Part shown: positions 22,758-36,900 of the stretch, in pieces
Numbering within the stretch: position 1 is the stretch's first letter
Layout: every line of letters starts with the position of its first letter
Source of the DNA: Echinarachnius parma
Taxonomy: Eukaryota > Echinodermata > Echinoidea > Clypeasteroida > Echinarachniidae
Length of the DNA: 64,000 nt
Assembly (NCBI GenBank): GCA_037951105.1
Contig: JBAMJV010001328.1
Span: 248,001-312,000 of the forward strand
Direction: 5' to 3'
Program-made: the position numbers and the translations under genes
Notes under the pieces: model-generated
Seen by the model: only the letters and a program-made list of their open reading frames with translations
Databases searched by the model: none
Told to the model about the DNA's origin: nothing

Positions 22758-24323
22758 ATAGAGTTTGTTCTGAAAGGTGTTAGCCTCCCCTGGCTTTATA
22801 GTAGTCAAGAGTACTATATATTCCGGAAATCCAGTATTCAACATGTAATTTCCATGTTTATATCCAGTTTTGTGATAGCTAGTTATTCATGTGCTTTTCA
22901 TTATTAGTTCTTCCATTCTATTTATGTTTCCACCATTTGGTTGAGCATGCAGCCAGATCTTCTTTCTTGTTTTTCTTGATGCTATTAAACATATTTTGGT
23001 GAGTCAATGTATGAATGTAAATTTTAAAGCCAATTGTTGGATGTATACATTACCACAAAAGCCCAAATTTGATCAGACTATAATTGACCCTAGGATGGTT
23101 TAGTCCATGAATTAGCATGGTTTGTAACACCAAATTTAGTCTGTTGAGTAAATACAATCCTAGGTTAATTACATTACAAATTAGGTCTAGGGGTTAAATT
23201 TAACACAATATTGAGAAATGATGAAGATGATGTTGGTGATGAAGATGATGTTGATGATGAAGACGACGGTGGCGACGAGGATGACGATGATGATGATGAT
23301 GATTTTGAAGGTGATTGTAATGTTGATGATTCAAACACGTATGGTCATAGAATAATATTCTGTGAAAAAGTTTTCCATTTTCTGTATTGAGATATTGCAC
23401 AGTATTAGTAAGATTCCTGTGATGATTATAAATGTAAAAGTAACTATTGCAGAGATTCTATGTCATGTTCTTTGGATAATCACTCCTGGATTTGCCTCAA
23501 AGGCATTTATTTTTATGTATCAACAGTAGTTTAGTTTCATAATTTATATGAACTGAAATTGTATGCACACCTATATATCACAAGATTATTATGAATATGC
23601 AACAAACTGCAACAAACATTGCAACTCATAATGATACTTAAAGATAAATAACTGGTATTAAAAGGTTTCACTAATTGCTGGTTATCAGAATGCAGGGCTA
23701 TCTCTATTAATCCTATAATTTAGAGCCTGGTTTCAAAATGCATGTGTATTAAAACTAGCTTGTGATTATCACTGTAATTAAACATAATAAGAAATTGTGG
23801 AATTCATAAATTTGTTACAATTATATACAGATTTCATTTGAGAACATTTGGGTTGCTCTCAAACGGACGGACTTTCATTTCGTTTGTGAAATTTTAATTG
23901 GGAAAATAAAATAAATTCTGATTTGGTGTTTTCACAATGTTGAAAGATAGTTGAATATGTTTTGTGCGTATTGAAATATGATCGACTTGAAACATTTGGT
24001 ATGATGTGCAATAGAATGATTCAAATTGAATTTAGGGATGCATCAACAGTGTATATGATTTAATTAATATTTTGGTTTTGATTTAAATCATTAGTTGTAT
24101 AACATGTATACAATGGTGCCATTGCATCATATATTGTTATTTTATGTATCTTTCTCTGCTGCTTCTTTACAAAAAGGAGCACATGCATAGAACATGACTT
24201 TTTTTTGGGGGGGGGGGGGGCAATTTACACAAATGTGTTTTCCTGTTTTGTGTGTGGAAGCACACAAAGTAAAATGCCATTTATATTGTAATAAAACACA
24301 TCACTGTAATGTATTACAATATA

Positions 24324-24593
24324 CAGTGGAACCTCTTTTTAATGAGCTGTTATAACAAGGTCATTTCACAGGTCCAGGTTATATGTGTTTTTGTTTTTAA
24401 GCACTGATACAGTGGGTGATTTCAAGTATGGTGTTTAAGGCCGGTGTTAGTGTTTATTACACACAAACACCAGTTTGATAAACACTAACACTAGCCCTAA
24501 ACACCATACTTGGAATCACCCAATGAGATATCTGACAGAACAGGGTATATTCAATGGACCCAAGGTGTGCCTTGTTTCAATGAGGTTTCACTG
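24324..24593. mobile_element. CAGTGGAACCTC-family MITE carrying a nested palindrome
   Basis: The ends CAGTGGAACCTC and GAGGTTTCACTG are inverted. A second palindrome at about 24412-24521 (GGGTGATTTCAAGTATGGTG and its inverse) is inserted inside. Confidence 0.75.
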
Positions 24594-25200
24594 TATATAT
24601 TTTCAAAGGCCTGATTCTGATTTAGAGTTACTTTATAAACATACTAATAATAATGGGTTTTTCCATATTTAATGAATACGAAATTAGATCCAAAACATAT
24701 GTTTTATGGAGAAGAGAAAATTCAAAGTGTGCTATATGATTTCTTTTATTTGCAAGAAAGCAAACTTTATAATGTTTCAATACTATTGTAGTTCAACTTC
24801 TGGAATATTTCTTTTCTCCCTTTCTTTTCCTCTTGGTTACCTATGTTAAGTGTAAGAAGCATTGAAGCATTGCAAACAGTTGTATGTGTTCTAGTATGCA
24901 AGAGACAACATGTTAAATTAAATTTACACATATATATCTATCTGCACATCAAAATTATAATCCCCACCCGAGTCCACTTTGTTTTGTTTTTTTTTACCAC
25001 AGGTGCTTTAACATGCACGTAGTATTTTAGTGACTAACCTCTGTCAGTGAAGGGCAAAATAAAATCAATAACATGAAATATATTTGAAAATGTTAATGAA
25101 ACCAGTTACTAATCCCAAGGAAAAGCTGAAGAAAATAGTATTAAATATTATGAAGTTTTGATGGATTGAAGGGTCATATGATGGCATAAATGTTTACTAT

Positions 25201-25645
25201 ACAGGGTGGTAAAAAAAAAAACGGAACGGGGCACTCCCCAAAATAAAGTTACAACATGAGTATGTCCATCGGATAGAGTGTCTTTTCCAATGAAAAACGA
25301 TACCAAGAATAGTCTTTTTGGTCGAGTAGTTTTTTTTTTAGGGCGCTGTGAGTAACACCATGTCGGGTTCCCATTTTTGTCAATTTTTACCAAGTCAGTG
25401 CCTGATAAATCGCACTTACTGCCCGTCATAAGTCTCATTTATCAGACACTGACTTTGTAAAAATTGACAAAAATGGGGACCTGACATGGTCTAACTCAAA
25501 GCACCCTAAAACAAAAACTACACATCCAAAATTACTGCTCTTGGTATCGTAGTTCATTGGAAAAGACACCCTAGCCGATGGACATAATCATATTGTTACT
25601 ATATTTTGGGAAGTGCCCCGTTCCGTTTTTTTGGGGCCACCCTGT
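25201..25645. mobile_element. Foldback MITE with ACAGGGTGG ends, 445 bp
   Basis: ACAGGGTGG at the left and CCACCCTGT at the right, flanked by ACTAT/ATAGT. The whole element is an imperfect palindrome; arms of about 220 bp meet near 25415. No coding frame. Confidence 0.8.
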
Positions 25646-26950
25646 ATAGTTATTTTGTCCTTTGTTTCTGTGTATTTCATGTCAGATATTATTGCAACAT
25701 GTATACCTACTTGAAGTAGATTCAATTACTAGCTCTGCTTATTAAATCACGTTATTTTTCTTTTAAATGTGATCTGACTAGTGGGTCCTTTCTTGTGTGT
25801 ATAATGTGTGAAGCTGTTGGTATATTGTGTGGTACAGTACTAGTCTCCGCTTAATTGGGAGGGCTTTTAAAAGGTATATTTTACCCCTTTAACAGGTGAA
25901 CCCAATAAAGTGATGAACATTTCCAAAAGAAACAAATGTTTGGTAAAACCCTACTGCTTTAAAAGGTACCGCTATTTAGCAGAGACTACTGTACTTCGGG
26001 AGAGAAGCGACATTGACCTGACTTTTCCTGATAAGGTCAAACTTATTTCCGATTTCATTTTAATTGAAATTAAGTCCACTGGTTTAGTTTCATCCATGGA
26101 CAAGAGAAAGGGTGTCTATATACACTGGCATAGATCTGTACGTAATACCTATTGTTCAGAGGGGGGGGGGGGGGGGGAAGAGTAAATTAATAGACCCTCC
26201 CCCACTGAACGATAGGTACTGTATCACTTTGGATTTATGCAACAGGATGTCAATGTCTAGATTAACCCAGGGTTAAATATAACCCATTGTTGAGAATGTC
26301 TGTCCTTTACATTGTTATCCACAATTGACACAAGTTTTCTATACTCAAAAGAAACAAGACATTTGAAAGCTGAAGGAGACTTCAGATACACAAGTTCAGT
26401 TCATTTTGAAAGAAACATTTTTATTAAAGAAGCGAAGGACACGTTGGCCCCGTTAATAACATCTACCTGTACAACCGACCAGTATACTACATGTAGTAAA
26501 TACAAACACAGTTTTGTGCATTTTGAATTAATAAAATCTTGTAACTGCCCACGAGGTGCTAATCTGCACCCTACAAAAATATGCACATGATTTCCATAGA
26601 GCCGTATTGCAGTCGGAGTGTCAAGAGTTAAAGGGACTGGGTCGTCGACTCTCGGAGGGCATGCTTCGGGAACGCGTGCAGGGCAGTGTCATGTCTTCAG
26701 GACCTGGGCCCTTTAACATAAAGATTCATGATTACTAAATCATATGATCAATTGATTAGTCATAGGATTAATCAGCAACTGTTATGTTATGGGGCCCCGG
26801 TGGATTCATGTGTTATTCATGTGCGAAATTCACGCAACTACTGTATGTAACCCACAGATCATGTGACATACTTTTCAAAATGGCACCTCCCTATGATCTC
26901 ATTTTTGTGAAGCACTCTCTCTGGCCCGACAATGCAGTATCTTTCATTTA

Positions 26951-27298
26951 CAGTGGAACCTCATTACAAGTACGTTAGGACCATGGAAATAACCTTGTTA
27001 TATCAAGTATCTTGTTCAATCAAGATAAAAGAGAGATAGACTTGGGGACCAGCAAAAATACCTTGTTAATATACATTTAGAACCAAAGCGTGACATCACA
27101 CTTATTCATTGACATGGGTAGTGGTTCTAAACAATGTCGGGCAAGCCAGAAATTGTGACCGAGAGCGATGCTAAGAAGGCAATCTTCCATCTCCAACCCA
27201 CTGTTAAATGCCCAAACCAAAGGACAAGTTGTTACAAACAAAAAAGGGTGATGTCATCACTTCGGTACTTGAGAGCACTTTATAATGAGGTTCCACTG
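26951..27298. mobile_element. CAGTGGAACCTC-family MITE, 348 bp
   Basis: CAGTGGAACCTCATTA at the left and TAATGAGGTTCCACTG-like sequence at the right. Confidence 0.75.
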
Positions 27299-27558
27299 TA
27301 ATGCTCGCTTTTGAAGAGAGTTGGAGGGGGAAATGTGCAGGGTATCTACTACCTGATTATATCTTGCTCCAAAGATTAAAATACTTGATACATGTACTTA
27401 TAAGCAAATTATACATGTATTCCACTCTTGAACAGGAAAGAAAACAAAAACAAAATATATATCAATCAGTGCAAATGAACATGCATAAGAGATGAACAGC
27501 TCTCAGGGGACCACTATCTAGTATCTATAGTGCAAAATGATTATGGATGAATATCCAA

Positions 27559-27868
27559 GGGGGTGTTCCACAAAGATCCCAAGCCAGACTTAACACTAAG
27601 TTGGACTTAAACATTATGGAAAGCCATTAGGTTCCTTGTAAAATTGTTAAACAAGATCTACAGGCCTACACTTTAAATTAAAAAAACATTCACATTTTCT
27701 TTTATCAAACAGACTTCAAGTTATTAATGTGAAATTTTGTGGAAAGTTTTAAATATTTGCATTTGGGCTCTTGAAAATGTCTCATTTCGAGGCTACACAT
27801 GGCTCTCCATAATTTTAAAGTCCAAAATAGTGTAAAGTTCAACTTGAAATCTTTGTGAAACACGCCCC
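27559..27868. mobile_element. MITE with GGGGGTGTTCCACAAAGAT ends, 310 bp
   Basis: The left end matches the inverse of ATCTTTGTGAAACACGCCCC at the right end. The interior is AT-rich with no frame. Confidence 0.7.
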
Positions 27869-30800
27869 TAGCCTGATTGAAATCTGTCTGTCTGTCTGAC
27901 AGGCGAAAGACAGATTCACATCTTTCTACGAATTATTAAGTATCCATGTTCTACATTTATGTTTAAAATACATTAACGAGCTAAAATGAAATGATACTCA
28001 CAGTAATCGTATTTATACTCACATAGTAAATGGTAAGGCATATACAATGCACTCCTCTTGTTTTTTTAAACACAGTCACGTTTCTTGTTTATCTCCACAA
28101 TTTACAATATAAAAAATTATACTTTTCCTCCCACCTATTTCAAGTTTTAATAGGAAAAGGGGGTTCACATGATACATTGGTACAATACTTATATTTGTAG
28201 CTAACATTCACTTTCTGTAGCAAAGTATTATCTAAACGATACATTTAAATAAATCACAAACTTGCACGCTGTATAAAATACATATAAGAACTAAATCATG
28301 GATTACTTGCCCAACCTTGCAGCAGGCATAATGGGTGGGCAGGCAGCAAAGGGGCTGTGGAGTTTTACATCACAGACTGAATTAAAAACTACAATGGGAT
28401 TTACCTTGACAAATGTTTAAAACATATAAATGTTATGTTATGTAGCCATTTTATAGAACACATTGTAATGACTATTATTAAAGTGCATCTAGTTCTACAC
28501 ATCATGCGCTCATTTGTATAGACTATCCGCATTGGTAGACCTGTTTTATTGACAATTACATTGGATAATCATCATACTGATTATTTATGTAAGAAAGAAA
28601 ACAAATAGACAAATTTGGTAAATGGACCTTAAACACACATCCTTTACCTATACAAACTTATCCCAATAACAGAATCTGTACATGTCGATATGGGAACTAA
28701 ATTGTAAACAAAATTGTCTTCTACTTCTTTCGATTTCTATCGGCAATTCATTTTTTCCACATTTGGAAAGATTTCCTGAGCTCTTTGAAGACATGGTCCA
28801 AAAGCTCTCTTTACATCATACATGTAAGAGCAATCAATACTAAATATACTGTATACATAACCCAGGACATTGTGATACTGTTTTATTACACATAGGCTCA
28901 TCTTATAATGTATAGCAAAAATTGGGAGGGGTGTTACATAACTACGATAAAAGAGCTAATGATGCAAAACTGCACCATACAATATACATTTAATACAGGT
29001 ACACATACATGTATGTTTATAATGTAACGATACCTCTGGCATGATATTCATATGGATCACATTATTATAGCATACCTGCTACATCCACACAGACGCTCTC
29101 TTGACATGAATGAAAACAAAAATATGCATCGATAGCAGAAGGGGAAAGAAAAAAGGCCAGCCAGGGCTAGAATTCACAAACAAAACATGGTTCTGATGCA
29201 TCGCATGATGTCAATTGACAACATGGTTTAGACCACTGTTTTATGGAAAGGCCATGTGTAAACCATTCCTTCCTGTGAGAATAGCTGTTATTTTGTGACA
29301 AAATTAATAGAGATATCGTGAATTAGAAAGAATTCAATATTTCAATTAAGCGAAACAAATTGTTACAGTAGCTTTTACGGCTGAATTGTATTCCTTGTTT
29401 TGGGTGATGTGGCACTCTATAAAACTGGGCATTAAAACCATGGTTTACTTGTTAACCGTCTTTTTGAATTCCATCCTAGGATCTAGGTTTCTCTTCAATT
29501 CCCTACACTGGCATCTATTTACATGCACTTTTTGTCTTAAAGCTCTATTCAACTATTTACAATCGCATGAAAAATGCAGTATGTCTGTAAGTTTGATTGA
29601 AGAGGATGTAAAAATTAGACTTGGATTACAGAGCTCATAATTTTGCAACAACACAAATTGATCGCAAATATGTTGGCAAAGGCGAGATACTAAAGGTAAT
29701 GGAAAATCAAAACGATGGATAGAGAAGAAATGCGATGAGAAAAGTTCCCAATATCCTGCTAGGTCCATTTGTCCACGGCTCAACATAGCACTTGCCCGCT
29801 AGTCCTAAGCCAGTTAAGTTTGACCTCTGTTCAGCAAAATTGAATGAGTCACATTTTGGTAGTATATTTGCTAACTTACAGTGAGGGAATGAAAAACAAG
29901 AATTCTTCCATGTCAAACCTCATCCATAACCATGGCTATGATCAACTAATGGAGTGAGATAATGAGTGAGATATTGTATAGAAAACAGTTTACAAATAAA
30001 CTGCTATTTTGGGCTTTCCAAAAATTTGATCATAGAGAGAAAATTACAAAACTGGCGCAATCAGACCACTAGTGATATAAGTAAGCGTTGAGCCCTGGTT
30101 TATCTGGCCCATTTACTTGGAGGAATAGAAAAGTAAGGAAGAAAAAATTATGAAACTACACTCACAAATATGCATATCAAAGCTAACATATTCAAATAAG
30201 AAAGGATACAATTTTCTTCTTTTTCACAATGAGGAAAAGGCCATCCTTTTAATCTCTTGTCTGAAGAAAATACCGTATAGTTCTACTAATTCCATTCAGT
30301 AATCTAAATGCAATACAAGATATAAATCTCTGTCTTCTGGTTATAGCACTTGGGTCACTGATTACTTTAATTCAACAATATTTTCTGTTTAATATTTTTC
30401 CGTTTTTCACACAAGTGATTTCAAAGGAGATAAGCAATTCTCAACAGTATTTTTTCTTCAATATTTGCTGTTTATGACAAAGGGGAAAGCATGCAGCTGT
30501 CACTCAAAAATACCTTTTTGAATGGACAAGTCCTGGAAAAAATTGAAATTCCAAAGGTTGCAATACTCTTGTCCTGAGAAATTTAGATTATGGAAAGTTG
30601 TATTCAGACAGTTCTCTTTTATTGTATTATCCAAGAAAAAAAACATTAATATTTTGTCAAGACATATACAAGAGTTTCACCCAAAAAATGACAACAGCAC
30701 AGTAGAATGTCAGTAAGGTGACAGACCTATAGGAAATGGGGAATATACAAACAGTGCAGTTATACTTTTTTTCCTTCAAATATCTGTCTTTGTAAAAATC

Positions 30801-30931
30801 GCTTTTCTTCCTAGTTAATACACAAATATATGACGGCGACTCTCTTGGATGTGTTGATACACAAATATATTCTTGAAATTATTCTTCTTGCATGGCATAC
30901 GATCTCCTTGCTCTCTCCCGGTGCCCGCATA

Positions 30932-33900
30932 TCATAAGTTGTCGACCCAGCTTTGTTCAACGATGCCCGCGACTTTCTTCTCGTACTCGCGGCGGTTCTC
31001 CTGGTAGAGCTGCGCTGCCAAACTGTTGGCAGGGCTGTTAGGGTTCGGTTCGTCTAGTAGTGACTAGAATAAAACAGAGTAATAGAAATATGACTTATTA
31101 ATCATTCAATAGCGTCTAAAAGTCACACAAAAATTAATGAATGATTTTACTCGCAGCAGTTCACTCTATAAAGCAGTGCTGCCATGCAGTTGGCATGGCT
31201 GTTGGGGTTTTTGTTTATCTAGCAGTGACTAGAAAAGAATGAAAACTGTTTAAAATATGAATGATTTAATATTCTATTCGGAACTAGAAATAAACATGAA
31301 TAGTAAATTAAAGACATATTTCACTTGCAGCTGATTTTTCTGATAGAACAGAGCTGCCATACTGCTGCCATGGCTATAGGGGTCTTCAAAAGTTTTTAAA
31401 AAGAGATAAAGATAGATTTTACTCGCACCTACAAAGACATTAACTTGTTTGAGACACAAAAGAACAAAGTCCAAACCAAGCAACCAGGTGTGAACGAAAT
31501 GTATACAGCCTTCCTCATCTTGAGTTGAACTCCCAAAAGTTTAATAGTGGCTATTAAAGTAAAAGGTTTATTTTATTTCTCTTTTCATTTATCCACAGAC
31601 GCCCCACTAGCAATAGTTGCTATTTCCGTAGGGTCCTACCAATTTGTTATGTTTGTTAATACTTATTCTTATCTTGTTATCTTTTAACATATTGGTAATT
31701 AAATTATTCATTCATTCCAGGTAGCACCCAGCTAGTGCGACCAGCATCCCATTCTACTGACATGTCAGACAAGTATGAAAGAGGCTTACCTGTATTGAGG
31801 TGAGTATAGCTGACACATCATATGTGGGACTCCACCTGTTCTGCAAGATGTCTAGGCAGATTCCACCATCGGCATAGACTGGAAGAGACAAACACGATGG
31901 CAAACATTAATGTAAAGTGGCGGGAGTCCCTATGTGAGAGATGCATCCGAGGATGGCGTTTATAGAATAAATATTCAAATTATGTTACTTTGGGCCAAAA
32001 AAATATCGCGATATTCAGAGTGGTGCCACGATTATAATTTGATTAAATATAAAGTATAGTCGTTAATAAAACAAAATTTTTAAAATGTGAAGAGAATTTA
32101 AATTGGCAACAATAGTCAAGTTTGACTGATTGCCATAAAATAATAACAACAACAATGATAGCAGTACTAATATACAGTGAAATCTCATAACAAGCGCCTT
32201 GGGCCCATTGAATTTACCTCATGTATATCAGATATATACTTTGCTGTATCAGAGCTTAAAAGTAATAAAATGCATAGAACCTGGACCTGTGAAATTACCT
32301 CGCTATATCAGGTACCCCATTATGAAATAGCTCATTAAAAAAGTTTCACTGAAGTCCATAGTAGAAGAATCATGGAATAAATAGTCAGTGGCATAGCATG
32401 GTTAGCCTGATTTAATTTCTTCATTATTTCCTTCTGTTTGTTATTGCTGAACATTGTCAAATTATTGGGAGGGCAAGTTTGAGAGAAATGGAACATATTA
32501 ATTAAGTGGGGCTTACCATTAGGGTGAAACATCTTTGATACAAAGCGTACTGTTGGTGGTTTGTTGGGGTATTCTTCCGTAAACTCAATTGTCAATTTGA
32601 ATGTACCTGAACAGGGCAGAAAATTAAATAAAAGAACATGTGGCAATCATAATAATCGAAAGATGATATCCGTTGATAATAGGTTGAAATTGAATCTGTT
32701 GTCTCACAATGCGTATTATATCCCTCATAAGATCGTTTTACCATTGTATTTGACAAATGATAGTTTTGGACAACACGCGCAATCCCCGCGCAAACATGTG
32801 ACCGGGCTGTTAGCAAAAAATTAACACTAAAAGTTTGTTACGCGTTCGTCCCATAGATCATGTGTTTAAGCAAAATGCACACGCGATCAAATTTGTGCAG
32901 TACTCTATGGCGCACACGTTCTAGTCACGTGATTGACATTGCTGGTAAAAACTAACACCCTGGGAAGAAGAACGCCAAGACAGCCAATAAGCACATCAGT
33001 GGGAGCGCTAGCACGCATTCATCGCGTATGTGCGCAACTGCCAGCGCGTTGGTGCGCACTCAGTTTTGCGTCTTTGTGATTGTGTGCGCAAAATAACAAT
33101 GACTTTAAGCGTATTAGATGCGCCGTGGTTCTGGAGGCTCATACTGGCTTCTTTAATGTCGATTGATTTTTATATCAAAATTTACAAGCGATTTAATGAA
33201 ATATTCAGAGATTATCACTTATTTTGCTATAAGCTGAACACAATCACTGATATTGATGAGTGATATAAAACAACTAACGAATGTGCTTGATTGTGATAGG
33301 CAATCTATTACCTCGGTGGGCTCAAAATGACTATTACCCTCAGCTACGCTTCGGGTAATAATCATTTTGAGCCCACCTCGGTAATAGATTTGACTATCAC
33401 AAGAAGCCCATTCGTTAGTTGTATATTGACATTTAGAACTCACAACGCTAATTAGCGCCACCCGTTCATGCCTCTGATTGGTTGAGCCCATGCCATGAGA
33501 CAACAGATTAAATGTCCACCATAATTATGTTCAAACAAATTTATATTGAAATCAACAGCTAAATTTGCTATTTACACATGATAAACAGAGAACATGTATA
33601 CAGAGAACTTTGTACATGGTGTCTATTTCACTCACATGTGATTTGTGTCAATAATATCCAGTAGTCTTCATTATATGAACATAGACATGTATATTTTATA
33701 TGGATAACATAAATTCATGATGTAGTCATACAGTATCATACACTTTCTCGGAACATTTCTCGTGATACCTGCTATCATTGTATTTATGCATCCAAATGAC
33801 TGTATTCTTAGTTTAGAACAGAGCATGCAAGAGGCTTATAATGATGGTTAGTTATATAGCGCACATTCCATATTTCGACAGTTGCAGCACATCATATTAT

Positions 33901-36900
33901 TATTACCTGGTCAACATGTTTTAGAATATGCACAAATACTCAACATTGCCCATTCCGAAATAAATCATTAATTTAGTCTATTCATATTTTAATTAATTTA
34001 CATTTTTCTTCAATTATTCTCAATTATATCCTCCTATATGAACAATGTACATAAAGACCCACATCAAATTAATTTAAACACCATCATCATGTGGTAGTCT
34101 TGTAGATAACAATAAAAGTAGGAAAGATTTCTCAGATCTACATTATAAGATCTACACTTACCATCTTCAAAGGGTGTATCATGAGGCCTGTTTAGAGAAA
34201 GAAAATAAGAAGTGGGGAACAAAATTAGATAAACTGGAAAATTTGTAACATTCTCCGTTTTGCAGAAACAAGTACAGGGGGGTGTTGCATAAAAAACTTG
34301 CGATCTATTGCAACTTTACAATAAATCATTTACACATTTACACCAACCAAAAAAATACTTTTTTTTTCACGAGGGCGATTTTGAAAATTTTGAGGGAAAA
34401 AAACGCCCTCATGAAATTATTCACGAGGGCTATTTTGGGGCTCACGGGGGCTCTTTCTTTTTTTAACATCGTTTTCACTGCTCAAGGGTCTAATTAATGA
34501 TTATCATGATGTGATCTATCTGATTATGCCATGTTTGGTACGTTTCTGGCGCTTTCCGATCATGCAAAAAGATGTTTTAAAAAAACTTTTTTTTTTTTAA
34601 ATCGGGGGCGTATCGCCCTTTGCCCCCGTGTATTTTTTTGGTTGATTTACACATTCCAGATGAAATGCTTCAGAATGTGTGACTGGAACATAAAGCATTG
34701 TCAGGCAGAAGCCATCACACACATTCCAGCAATGTTATGGACAGCTTTAATAAGGAAGTGGTATTGGACTTTAACTAAAGTGTAACTCAGTAGATACAAT
34801 GAAGGAAATTACAGTCCACTACCAAGAATTCCAGCATAAACATTGTTTACGTGACTGAATTGTCTACTTCCTACATGAATTGGTAAATTGTGACATCACA
34901 ACACAGGGCAATATAAAAGTATTAATAAATTGTTTAATTTCAATGCTAAATTGATCAGCAAAAATTTGAATCACAAACTCATCAAAGTTCCTTCAAAAGA
35001 TATGCTTGATCCTTTTTTCTTTTTTTTTACAAAACCATGTTAGACAGAAATATTTTTTTTAAATGAAGAAAAAAAAAATGTATCCATGGATACTTATGAC
35101 AATACAGCAATTATTAAATGACAGATCATGTTGACAATTTGGTCCTGTAAAAAGATTATTGATTCCAGAGTTGGGATTTCCCTTTGTCTAATTACCATGA
35201 TCACATCATTTGCACGATACCAGATGAAGGTCAGACAATTTCTGATCATATCATAACCAAGACTCTGAACTCATTGTTTTTTTTATCCGTGCCCATTCGG
35301 GCGCATAAAATCATTAACTTTTTCAATTTCAGCCCCAACTGAAAATTGACATGCCTGAAATAACAATGTGAAACTAATAATTTCTCGCTTACTTCTAAAT
35401 GAGATTAACACAAATTGGATTTGTTGCTCTTGCAGATGAAACTAATAATTTCCCTCTTACTTCTTAAAGGGACTCGGTAACATCGTCCAAATCCTCAAAA
35501 TCCAATTGGAATTCTAGCGGTTCATTCGTATTAACAATAAAAGCATGGGACAGGTTTTGGTTTTTCAAATTTCCCTTTCATTAGAAAGATATTTACGATT
35601 GAAGTGTTCAGATGTTAAATTATCCACTGGAACATCAAAACCGTGTACAAAGTGAGTGCAATGAGTTAGTGAATATCACTTTGCATTTTTGCTCATTACT
35701 CGGCCATATAACGTCCATTTAACTTGAAATTTTCACACAATACCCAGTGGTATCAACCACTCATCACTTTTTGCACATGTCAACAAAGTTACTAGATCCC
35801 TTTAATGAGATTAACACAAATTGGATTTGTTGCTCATGCAGTTGAACAGAAAAATGTTAGTTGCCTGATCCGGCAACCGAACTAGACCATTATAAAAATG
35901 TCAGTTGGCCACCATCATTTTTGACTTGCCCCAGACAATCACACAAGCCGCAAGTGCCAGTGTTGAACCCTATGATGGCTCACCAAATATTTGTGATTTC
36001 CATTCTCCTTCTACCTGTATCCATGACAGTACAGTATGCAAGGATGATTGGATTACAGGCCCAGAGCTCTTTAAACAAAACCTAGGGCTCGACACTCGCA
36101 CTGGCCCGCTGGCCCCGGGCCAGTGAAATTGCACTTAGGGCCAGCAAAAATGTATAAAAGATGCAGATTTTCAACCCGACATTGACAAAATTATACAAAT
36201 CTTGTTTTCTTCCATGTCATGCTTCATCTATAATCACAGGTTTGATCAGGAAAGAGTGATATTTTGAATAGTAAAAAGATTACTCATGAAATACAATTTT
36301 GGGGCCAGTAAATTTTGCTTTCGGGCCACCAGAAAAGAGGAAGAAATTATTTCACTGGCCCTGCCGACCAAAAAGGAAAGTGTGGAGCCCTGCAAAACCC
36401 ATTTGCCCTATCGCCCAATGAAAGTGTAATCAGAGAAGGACCAGGGGCAAGTAGTGTTCGCAGCTTACAGGATTATATTTGTTATACAGTCAAACCTGTG
36501 TATAGTGACTACCCAAGGGAAACGAGAATAGTGGCCACTGTAAACAGATGACCACTATAGACAGGTTCCACAACACTGTTTTTCCGTGCAGGGGATGACT
36601 TTTGATGGCCACTATGGCAAGGTTTTCTTTATGCTGCTCACTGAATTCTCTGCAGCACTCAATTGAATGCTCCTGACTTGCCCAATTTGGCAAGTCAGAA
36701 AATAAACTTTTGTAGACCACTACCTCTTATGTTTTCCACTCAAACTTACCCAAATATAACAGCGTTCCAAACCATGATGTTGTTTTCTGACGGAGCACCG
36801 CTCACACCCGCTGGTGGGTCATCTTGTAACCTGGCAGAGTGAGAAAGATATACAGTGTAATTACAGAAAATCTTCTGGAAACATATTTTTCTGAACTTTT

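Larger units (their letters stand above)
22184..30931. other. Intergenic region between convergent UFSP2 and UBE2A
   Basis: Holds the unseen 3' UTRs of both genes plus MITEs (22429-22757, 24324-24593, 25201-25645, about 25835-25996, 26951-27298, 27559-27868), a GAT repeat at 23215-23310, and G-runs at 24207-24220 and 26161-26177. I see no protein gene. 27900-30900 is AT-rich with no recognisable feature. Confidence 0.6.

Noticed and set aside
23215-23310. Acidic (Asp/Glu-rich) open frame made of GAT/GAA triplets
   Set aside because: It is a trinucleotide microsatellite; all frames are open because of the repeat, and there are no splice sites or a recognisable domain.
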